NCBI GenBank assembly: GCA_001662425.1 | Contig: BDDC01001575.1 | Location: 1-18,712, forward strand | DNA from: Chlamydomonas sphaeroides | Lineage: Eukaryota; Chlorophyta; Chlorophyceae; Chlamydomonadales; Chlamydomonadaceae | Direction: 5' to 3' | Length of the DNA stretch: 18,712 nucleotides | In this document: piece after piece, positions 1 through 9,800 of the stretch | Layout: each line of letters opens with the position of its first letter | How positions within the stretch are numbered: position 1 is the first letter of the stretch | Translations under genes and position numbers: made by a program | The notes under the pieces: model-generated | What the model saw: only the letters and a program-made list of their open reading frames with translations | What the model was told of the DNA's origin: nothing | The model's database searches: none

Positions 1-183
1 CGCCTGCCCGGGAGGCCGGCCCGGGCCATCCCGACCGCCGCACGCGCCATCCTACCGCCGCCGAGAGCTCCGTCGGGCTATGCTCACTCCCAACTTCGGC
101 CGTGCCCCGACAAGTTCTTTTAGAAGTCCTGGCCGGATGTTACCCTCCTCGGAAGCAGGCATCTGACAAGTAACGGTACTGAC
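1..183. other. Left edge, probable intron of the giant gene
   Basis: After the proposed donor at 183 no continuation of the membrane region is seen. The minus strand reads open from 183 to about 52 in the frame of exon 34 but gives a basic, non-hydrophobic peptide, so it is more likely intron. Positions 1-30 are very GC-rich with CCCGGG motifs, and two diverged copies of GCCATCC...ACCGCCGC follow at about 26-61. Confidence 0.45.
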
Positions 184-488
184 CTGGAGGTGCACAATGA
201 GGACCTGCCGTGCGCGTTGGGGCCAGGGCGTTGGGTCCAGTGAGCGTTGTAAGGGTCATTGCTTGGGTGCCAGCATGCCCAATGCACGCAAACCGATAAG
301 CTATGCAGAAGCAGGCGATGCAAGCCCAAGCCACCTTGAGGATGTCCGACCGGCTGGCTTGCGCTGACAGAGGCTGCCCCTCAATGTTGTCCTTCAAGTT
401 GAGCAACGACGCAATTACGACGAGCAGAACAGCCCCCATGAAGGCCAGCAGTGCGAGGCCGATTGTCTGGGCCAGCGGTGGACAGGCG
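184..488 (-). other. Start of multi-pass membrane region (exons 33-34, residues 2823-2881, truncated)
   Basis: Exon 33 (488-335) joins exon 32 as FECNACPPLAQTIG and encodes a strong transmembrane helix, GLALLAFMGAVLLVVIASLL, then a polar loop and SDILK. A CAG acceptor at 207-205 starts exon 34, VLIVHLQ, giving SDILKVLIVHLQ across the junction. That motif fits the 'LK-x-L-x-x-x-x-Q' start of a second helix in related multi-pass proteins, as I recall them. Exon 34 is 21 bases if the GTCAGT at 183-178 is its donor. Exon 33 could instead be read on into WACIACFCIAYRF, which is also hydrophobic, so alternative splicing or a longer exon is possible. The remaining membrane segments must lie left of the window. 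Confidence 0.72.
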
Positions 489-804
489 CTGCGATGGGAT
501 GGGTACGACAAGGCCGCATCAACACACGCGCTGTACACAGGACGGTCTGCTGTGTGTGGCAGCCAGGCCAGGCCGACGGAGGCCAGGCAAAGCAATAGAT
601 CAAGCTGCCCTAATGTACGCGGGGTGACAGGTGTGCGACACATACTTGCACTCGAACTCGGTGGTGATGTAGAATCCTGGAAGGCAGGCGGCGCACAGGT
701 TGCCCGTGTAGCCCTCACCACACTGCAGCTGGCTGTAAGCTGACGGGGCATTGCTGGCCTGTGGCTTCTGGGGTCCTGCCGAAAGCACCAGCTCACAGCC
801 CGCC

Positions 805-845
<41 letters not shown>

Positions 846-3800
846 GGTGCCGCTGTTGCTGCTGCTGTTGGCATGAGAGTAGGCTGCAATCTGGCACTGG
901 TCCAGCAGAGCCGAGCGGCCATCCGGGTGTGTCCCTGAAGAGGTTACCGGCAGCAACTCCGTTGCCGGCCCCTCTAATTGAATGCGCTGCTGCCAGCGGT
1001 TAACGTCCACGGGATCCCCACAGGCGGGCGCCTGCGGGCACCTGCGGGTCGGTCACGTCAAGGTGAGCTTCAGGGTTGCGGGCCATCATACCGGATACCG
1101 GTACTACTGCTGGCCTAGCCATGGCTGACCTGTGCAGGAGCGTAACGTCCAGGCCAGAGTGCCAGTAGCCTGCGGCATGCGGGTCGGCAGCAGCAGCAGC
1201 AGCGCATTGGCAATTGGTGTTCTCCCTAGAACATTGGCTCCCGTTTCCCGCTTTCTCTGCGTTTGTGCATCGCATGTGCCACAGCCATACGTGCGTGTGT
1301 AGGCCATGCGTATTCTCATCACCGGGCCAGAGCCCAGCACGCGCTTGCCTGGTTCGGGGATGATGCGCGCACCGCCAGGGCACGTTGCACGAAAGGGACA
1401 CGCCAGGCAGCTCGCCCCCTCGCTGTCCACCGCGGCCTGCACCATGCGCTGCATTCTGTCGTAGAAGTCCGTCACGTTGAGCTGCGCGGACGCCAGTTCC
1501 GGCCTGGTGTCTCGCCAGAGCGTGAACCGGCTGCGAGGGCACTCGCTGCAGCCGACCCAGGAGGGCTTGGCGCCTGGCAGGCTGGTCGCGCTCAGGTCGA
1601 GTGCGTCGCCCATCCGACACGGCGCCAGGCGCACCGCAACATACAGCGGCAGCACCTATGACCACACACATGTGAGAGTCAGCAGCATCCTCATCCTCTG
1701 CAGCCAGGCCGTCAATGGATTCCTGCTCATCATGCGGCATGCAGCTTACTGTGTAGCCTCCTGAGCTCATGGGTTCAGCGGTGTGTGGGGTGAACTTCAG
1801 CGTGTAGTTGCCGGTCCAGCCTCGCAACACTAACAGGGGCCAGCGCGCGATGCCGTCTCTGATGGGCACGGTCAGCGAGCCGCCCGTGGCGGAGCCGGGG
1901 TCCAGGTTGACCACAAGTGGATCGAGCATCGGTAGGGTTGGGAGGGCGCCATCAGAAGTGGCGGGTGCCACAGCCAGAGTGACCAGCCATGGCAGCATGT
2001 CTGCAGGATGGGCGGGCGGGGCAGAGGTAGCGTCGATTTGCTGCAGGTAGATAGCAGTCAGCACGCACGGCCGTAATGCAAATGTGAGGCATGTGCCACG
2101 GCTCGGGCCGGTCTAGCCAACTACGTACCCCTCCGGGTAGGTTGCCGCATCCCGGTGTAAAGCCGGACGGCTAGTGCGAACGGTGCCCCGGGCCGGATGT
2201 GTAAGAGGCCGCTGGTAGCGTCGGTGCTGGTGTCTGTTAGCTGCATGAACGCTGGCGGGACCTCGACGAATGATAGAGACGACGATGACGCTGCGATGCT
2301 GCCAGTTGCTCTCTGGATCTCTGAGCCAGGAGCCTGGGGCAGGTTGTCCTTGGCACTACTGCTCTGCCGGACAGAGCTGCACGCAGCTAGCGCTGCCTGC
2401 AAATCGCAAGCGTGCTGCAGGCCGGGCGACAGAAGAGCGCACGCAGCATCCTGTGCTGAGCTCTTGTTGGCCGTTGGGCCACAGGCCGCCGACAAAGCAG
2501 ACAGGCTGGCGTCCTCCATCCACACGGGGATGGCCTGCCAGTGGCGGTCAGAGCACAAGGCAGCAGGAAGAAGGCACGTTGCAACTCTGCTTCTTTATTT
2601 ACTAGAGCAGAGCAGCTGCGGCAGAGGTGGATGTGTATGTTCGTTGGCATCATGCTCGCGTACCTGGGGGCCTGGGAGCTCCACATCGTGTAGCCACAGG
2701 GGAGAACAGCCCAGACTGGACAGCTCTAGGGCAGTCTCCAGCCACTGCAGAGCGAAAGAACCACTCTGGCGTCAGGCGAGGCACGCAGCAGTGACACGGT
2801 AAGATGCGACCACCCGTCGCCTCACCCGTTGCTCGTCCAGGCCGCCACCCTGCACGCTGCGGCGCAATACAGCAAATCGCTGGGACGCAGCCGTCACATC
2901 GCGGCACAGCTGCGTCGATGCCAGCGCCGTGCCCACTACAGCTGCGTTGCTGTCTTGCAGCCGCGTGTGGGACAGCAGCACCGCTGCCGTGCCATACACA
3001 AACAGGCAGCCGCCATGGCCCGCATAGCGTGTGCTGCTTGCCGCTGCATCCGCTCCGCCTCCCACAGCACCGGCTGTGTTCGATGTAAACGTGGTGTTGT
3101 GCAAGGCAACGGCCGACAGCGATGGCTGCCCGCCGGCACCAGAGGCGGAGATAAGCTCCGCCAGCACAGGCATGTTGCCTGGGGTGCTGCCCGCCACAAA
3201 TATGGCACCGCCAGCGGTGTCCGCACGGTTTGCCTGGAAGGCCGTGGCGTGGGCCACCAGGGAGCTACATGCATAGCTGAAGAGACCGCCTCCAAAATTG
3301 CTCGCCGAGCCTCCTTCAATCAGCACATCAGCGAGGTAGAGGTGCTTGCAGCTCACAGCAGCAACCGCGCCCCCTGCTGCGGCGCTGTTCTGGGACATGT
3401 TGCTCGATAGGGCCTCTGCCGACGCCCCAGAGGACAGAGACATACCGCCTCCACGGCCGCTGGGTGCAGTGTTGTCGGCAAGGCGTGAGCCCACCATCAA
3501 GAGGATGGGGCCTGATGCACCGCATACCGCGCTGCCGCTACCATCCTGAGAAGAGCTGCCTCCAGTGGTCGTGGCGGCCGGGCACTGAACAGACATGCCG
3601 CCGCCGTCCCTCAAAGCACTGTTGCGGTTCACGTCGCAGTACGATAGCTCGGCCCTGGAGCCTGCCGCTGCCTGCACCAGCAGGCCACCGCCGTCCAGAC
3701 CGGCAATGTTGCTGCTCAGGTTGCTACCCGTGAGGAATGCCCGGCCACCAGCTCCGCTGCTGAGGTCCAGGTACACGCCTCCACCCAAGCGGGAAGCAGT

Positions 3801-6800
3801 GTTGGCAGCCAAACGGATGTGCGATGCGTTTGCCACGGCACCATCACCCCGGGAGATGAGGCAGGCGCCGCCGCCGTGTAAGTCGCTAGCGGTGTTGTTG
3901 GTCAGGGTTAGGTGGGCAAGCGTAAGGCCTGCCAACGGGAGTGAACGGAGGGCAGACATTGCTGCGACGACGCTGGGTTTCGGACCTACAGCCCATATGG
4001 GCAGCAAGCATTGCGGCATGCACGCACCTGCCCCGCGTGCGAACTCGGCAAGGAGTGCACCACCGCACTCCAGCAGCGCGGTGTTGCCGACGAAGCTGCT
4101 GTTGCGAACGTCCGTCCAGGGGCCGTCCATCACTGTGAAAACACTGTTGTTGCCGCCACCTGCCGACACGCCACCGGCACCGTCGGTCAGGAACTCAAAC
4201 ATGGCTGCCACGGCGCCGCCACGCAGTCGTGCTGTGTTGCTGACAAAGACCGCATCCCTGATTGTGGTCGGACATGACACAAAGGCAAGCGCTCCACCAC
4301 TGCCTTGACACGAGTTGTTTCCAAAGCTGGAGCCAGAAATGTCGACGCTGCAGGCGGCGTCCTCGCTCGCCAGAGCCTGCATGCCACCGCCTGCCTTCAT
4401 GACAGCTCGCGCTCGCAGCTTTGGCAGTGAGTAAGCAAAGACTGCACCGCCATAACCGCTGTACACACTCGTACCAAGCTGCAGTATGTCACTGCCCGCC
4501 TGCAGCAGCAGTGTATGGTATCGCGGGTGCACATGGTCCACACCGGCATCAGACGAACTATATATGTTACATCCTGTATGCCAACAGAGCAAGCAAAGGC
4601 AACGAACCTGGTTTCTGGAAAAATTGGATGACTGCAGCGTGAGCAAGGCCACCACCGCCCCGGCAGCTGGGCTGAAGAGGAACAGCGCGCCTCCCGCACC
4701 ACCCGCAAAGTTGCTGGCGAAGGTGCTGTTGCGGACGTCAACCTGCATGCCACATGATGGGTGGAGGACTGAGAGGTCCGAGATTGAAGGACCTTACGGA
4801 TGAGGTGTTTTGGGAGTGCGCATGGAGAGGCGCTATCTACACTGGCGGACATCATATCAACAACGCATGCGGCATGCACTGGCCACCCCCGCCCCTACCG
4901 AGATGAGCAGCTGCTGCGTGTTGGCAGCGAGTGGGTCGGTGGGAGGCGCTGCCCTTAGCGCCAAAACACCTCCATCTTCGTACGCCCGGTTGCCATCCAA
5001 CATCGAGTCCACAATCGTTATGGACGTCTGGTTGGGCGCTTGTGACAGCAGAGCAGATGCCTGTGACGGGTTTTGAATGATGCAGAGTGATGGCCGCGCG
5101 TGGTTTCATTTTGGGGGCACCCTACGTACGCTCGGGCTTGGCTTGGCTAGCTGCATCGCACACGCGCGCACACACAGGGCCCAGCGGCAAGCAGCAAGCT
5201 GGTTGCTGGCGTTCTTCCTCACTGCTGCTATCTGCCTGAAGCGGCAAACAGAACAACCTCCATCGCACCCTGCCTCACCTGCAGGGGCGCATTGACGCAC
5301 AGCACGCCCCCGCTGCCCTGCTCTGCAGTGTTGGACCTGGCAACGGCCCCGCTCAGCATAACACGCTCGGGCAGTGTCAGGAGTGCAAGAACTCCGCAGC
5401 CACGGCCAGCAGCGTTGGCCGACAGTGTGCTATCCACAGCTGTGAAGAATGTCAGTCGCTCTGCAGACGCAAAGCCGCCATCACCGCTTGCACGGTTGTC
5501 GTGCACGGTAGATCCCTGAATGGTGATGGTGCGTATGAGGTTGGCGCTGACAGCTCCGCCTGCAAGGCAGACGGGCATCGGACACGTCAGCATGGTATGC
5601 TGGCTAGCAAGGGCTGCCATGTCGTCAGCAAAGGTATGCGTTTGAAAGCAACGTATCTATCTATCGTATCTGCTGGATTACCTCATTGGCGAGGTATGAT
5701 AGATACGATACTGCTAATGAGCTCACCGTCGATAGCTGCCTCATTGCCTGTAACGTGGCTCGCGCGGCATACGCTGAAGTTATCGATCACGCCTCCGGAC
5801 CACACTGCTCCCCCAAGTCCGCCGGCCCGGTTGCCCTCCAGCCTGCTGCTGCGCTCGATGACGACCGAGTCGGCTGTGAAGCCCGCTGAGAGCGCGCCGC
5901 CGTTGCCGCCGGCCGAGTTGTTGCACACAGCTGAGCCGCCTGTGACTGCGAATCGGCCGTAGATGCCCTCGCCCATGTACACGGCACCTGAAGGATAATA
6001 CGGGGATTTGATTCGAGAACGCATGCATTATCACGACACATCTGGGTCACAGGCAGTCAACAAACGAGCAGCCCACCTCCAGAGAGGCCGGCCGAGCAGC
6101 TACACAGCGCGCTGACATCAGAGACCTCCACGCTGCCCCGAAGAAATACGCCCACAGACAGGAAGCCTCCAGTCAGGCTACCGGCATGGTTTCCCTCCAC
6201 ACGCGAGCCGTTCGCCACCACGACATCCTGTGGTGCCGTGCATCCGTGGGGAACGGTATTGAAGGACCATCAACAAACAGGCACTAACGCGACAGGGCCA
6301 GCACTGGCTTTACAGCACCTCTAGCTAAAGGTTGGATGCGCCCAAGTAAGGGAGATGCAGCCATTCGCCCCACCTCAAGCACATCTTGGGCAACCTGCAC
6401 AAAGCCGCCTCTCTGGCTCGCAGAGTTGTTTGCAACGACCGAGCCCTCGGTAATCATTAGCATGCCAAGCGAGCCACGCAGCTCGGCAAAGCCGCCATTG
6501 CCGTTGCGGACCACATTGCCGGTGACGCGTGAGGAGTGGATCTTGAGAGCACCCAAGTTGTGAGCGGCTATGAACCCAGATGCCTCCTGCGATTCGTTGT
6601 CGACGACGCTGCTATTGCCCGTTATGATAACGTCAACGATGTTCGTGGGCGTCCAGATGACGTATTTCTGCACAACGTTGCCAGCAATGGATGATGCGTT
6701 GGCAACCTCGATGTGATCTGCAGTGCAAAGTGCAGTTGGCAGCATGGCAATTGTGGGTGTGCAGCTTCGCCAAGCGGCCGTGGCTGGGTAGTTAGCATGG

Positions 6801-9800
6801 CACACTCTAACCAGACGCTCCTGGCTGTCATATCATCACGGAACAAACGCACTCACCAAGGCGGTCCTTCTCAATGAACACCAGCGAGGTCGCTGTGTTG
6901 CGAGAAAATGTGCTGTTGCCTACATCGATCGGCGGGTTTGGATAGGGAGCTTTGTTTGAAAACTAGCAGCCTCCCGGTCGGAGCACGCCCTGCTTACCGG
7001 CCACAGTCAACCTGCCTAGCTGGTAGATTAACATGAGCTCGCCGCCACCGGCGTAGTTGTCATCTACGTGGCTGTCGTTACTGATTACCATCTCCCCCAG
7101 ATTGCCCGTGACGATGATCATGCAGCAGCCTGACACCGCGACGTTGCGCGACATTGAGCTGCCGCTCAGCACATGTATGTGGCTCACAGTCCGGTTGGGC
7201 ATCCAACCAGCCCACTCCAGCACCAGCACCACCGTGCGGGAAGCACGGTTGCCATCCATCCGGCTGCCATTTGAAATTACGACGCTGGTGAGGTTGTTGG
7301 AGTTTATGACTGCTCCACTGCTGTAGTGTCCATTGCCGCTCACGGAGCTGTTGCGTGTCACCAACATCTCCAAGCCGGGGCCAATGATGTTCTCCGGTGG
7401 TATTGGTGCAAAGTCTGGAGGTGATGAGTCGACATGCAGCAGTGCACCATGTGTGCTTGGTTAGGTGCAGTTAACTGCAAACTCGTGTGTCCAATTGGCA
7501 TGCATGTTGCCACATGGGAGGGAGTACCCTGCCAACCTACCGTGCGTCATCAGGACGGTCCCTCGCTCCCCGGCAATGTTGCCATCCGCGGAGCTGCCGT
7601 CTGAAATCAGCAGGTGCTCGAGGCTGTACCGAACAAAGATGGCCCCACCTCGCAAGGTTGCGGAGTTGTACGACACACTGCTGCCGTACATCACCTCAAT
7701 GCTATACACAGCAGCAGCAAAGTGGAAAGCGCCACCAAGGGGTCCTCCTTGGTTGCTGTCCACAGAGCTTCCGTTCGATACTCGGACAACCTGAGCCCTC
7801 TGGGCCACGTAAACAGCACCACCTGGCGATAAGGGTTGGGGTTAGCGGGCGTGCAGTTGCTGGGTTGCCGGGCGTGCAGTTGTTGGGTTGCTAGAGAGTG
7901 ACTCATAAATGGAAAGTTCACTAATTACCTAATTACAGCATCCAGCTATATATTGCAATTCGCGCACCATGGGAGGCAGCGCTATTGTTGATTATGCTGC
8001 TGCCTTGGGAGACGACCATCGAGTGCAAGGAGGCGTTTAAAAACACAGCCCCGCCAAACTGTGCGGCTTTGTTGCCGCGAAATGTGCTGGTAGTCAATAT
8101 CAACGATAGCCGCTGTAGGGTGTGGGGTGGGTATAAAATGGGTAGAGGTTGCGGGGTGGGGGACATTGGAAGCCGATTCATTGGGGCAAGTGTCCAGCAT
8201 GCAACGTGACCGACGCTTCACTCACCGCCGCCTCAGGCAGGAAGGCATGCAATGCGCCTCCTTGGGGCCCCTCATTCTCCGCAAACGTGCAGTTGTCGGC
8301 CTTGATGTCAACAACCGAGCCTGATCCGCCCACAAGGCCAACCGCGCCGGCCTGCAGCCCCTGAAGGCCCTGTGCAGCGCTGTCAGATGGCAGGCCAGCT
8401 GCTGCCCCCTGGAAGCGGCAGCCGGCCATGGTCAAAGAGGCATCGGTGGCGTTGCTCGCAACGCTGACCTGCAAGCACGCAAAGCCCGCTGCGCCCGTGA
8501 CGTTGGCACACGTGACGTCCCTGGCGGCCACATGCCTGGCGCCGTACAGCGCGACCGCACCGAACGAGCTGTCCGGCACGGCGCCGGGCAGAGGTGCGAG
8601 GCGCAGCAGCGTCACGTTGCGCAGCTCGACCTCCTCGCAAGACCTGTTGGGAGCGCATATGGAATGTAACAGCGGCCAGGAGGGCACCGGGACGTGTATC
8701 ACACGCACTGCCTAGGGGCACTTGTGCGCTGTGCGGTGGGCTCGCCTCAATTAGCTGTGGGAGGTGGCGGACGAGATACGTACAAACACGCAGCCACAAC
8801 CGGGCCGTAATGCCGAACTAGCCCAGCAAACAACGCACCGGCACTCGACCAGCGCTGCCTCAGCGGACAGCGGACAGCCCTCAACCACGGAGTCCACCAG
8901 TCGCAGGCGGCGCACCGCCCAGAAAACCACGCCCATATGCTCGCTGCCCGCCTCGATGGAGACGTTGACACCCGATGACGTGAGGTTGAGGGCCGCAGCC
9001 ATCTGAGGGCTGAGAGTCACGCTGGGGACCGGGCCCGAGCAGCTGAGGCTGGCCTCTGCCACGCTCGCGTTGCTGCTGCCCAGGAGAGTCAGACGGCACA
9101 CGGTTGAGTCGCCGCTTGGAGGCTGAGGCGGAGGCTGGGGCGCGCCAGGCGGCGGGCTGAGCGCGGCTTGCAGGCTTGGTGGCAGCACTGGAGGTGGAGG
9201 CATGACTTCGGCTGTTGCTGCTGATGTCGCGGGGCAGCCTGTTCACGGAGAGGGGCAGGCGTCGTGTGACATGAAGGACAGTGGTAGGCGCAGGACAGGG
9301 CGCGTATCGAGTTGATCTATCAGCTTTGGGCGAACGAACCGACATGAACATTGCATGCTCGCTGCCCTACCTCGCGCCGTGTTCCACAGGCGTTTGAACT
9401 TACCCCAGACGTCTCTAGACGTGGTGTCTATGAAGGTGAGGGCCTCGTAGCCGCTGGTGATCTCGGGCGAGGAAGCCGGCAGCGAGGCCACGGTCCACAC
9501 CGAGTCGTCCTCAACCCGCTGCAGCAGCATGGCAATTGCATTGGTGGGGTGCCGTACGGGCTGCTGCAGCTGAACGTAGAGGTGCAGAGGCGCACTGAAG
9601 CGAGAATTGGCGATGGGGAAGCGCAGTAGGCTGGGAAAGGAATAGTACCCATCCGCGAATGCGTAGACCAGCTGATATGTGGCGTTGATGCCGCCTGATG
9701 AAGCGTTGGCCGGCTCGGTGGCGATGAGTTCGGGGAAGAGCGACGGCACGTAGCGTCCCGTGATGCCCACCGCTCCAAACTTCCAGCGCCAGCCGGCAAC

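Larger units (their letters stand above)
2826..8643 (-). other. Pmp-like beta-helix, about 38 rungs (exons 15-27, residues ~956-2356)
   Basis: Polymorphic-membrane-protein style repeats occur about every 25-35 residues, with the rung pattern [ST]-x-[FVL]-x-x-N-x-A-x(3,5)-G-G-[AG]-[hydrophobic]. Clear examples are STFRGNKAAQFGGAVF (exon 16), SSVDSNQGGPLGGAFHF (17), SRLEGNRAGGLGGAVW (22), STFASNFAGGAGGALFLF (25) and IRLAANTASRLGGGVYL (27). The fold expected from this family is a long extracellular right-handed beta-helix, used in adhesion in chlamydial Pmp autotransporters. Here it sits in a eukaryotic multidomain protein without an autotransporter barrel. In exons 18-20 the GGA half is eroded while the N-rung is kept. 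Exon 21 (6227-6077) has no ATG but is required to keep phase. N-glycosylation sequons are abundant. Confidence 0.9.

Noticed and set aside
761..1003. Plus-strand frame with a run of cysteines
   Set aside because: It is the CTG microsatellite read in another frame, antisense to exon 32.
1040..1135. Apparent frameshift between DVTDPQ and CPQAPACG
   Set aside because: An 88-base GT-AG intron (1129-1042) joins LLH to RCPQAPACG in phase and yields the expected cysteine pattern, so no lesion is needed.
3595..4308. Plus-strand 237-residue frame
   Set aside because: Antisense shadow of the beta-helix exons; composition follows the GGA/N rungs read backwards and shows no domain.
2772..4748. One continuous 658-residue exon
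   Set aside because: It contains two stop-free introns with good splice sites, and it overruns the GTGAGG donor at 2825 into non-repeat sequence.
4743..4880. Alternative join of exon 24 to 25 with donor at about 4880 and acceptor at about 4772
   Set aside because: It would add ILHPSCGM and break the rung spacing; joining LLIS to VDVRNSTFASN is phase 0 on both sides and fits the repeat better.
7833..7846. Telomere-like GGGTTGGGGTTAG
   Set aside because: A single short imperfect match inside an intron, not the TTTTAGGG array known from Chlamydomonas.
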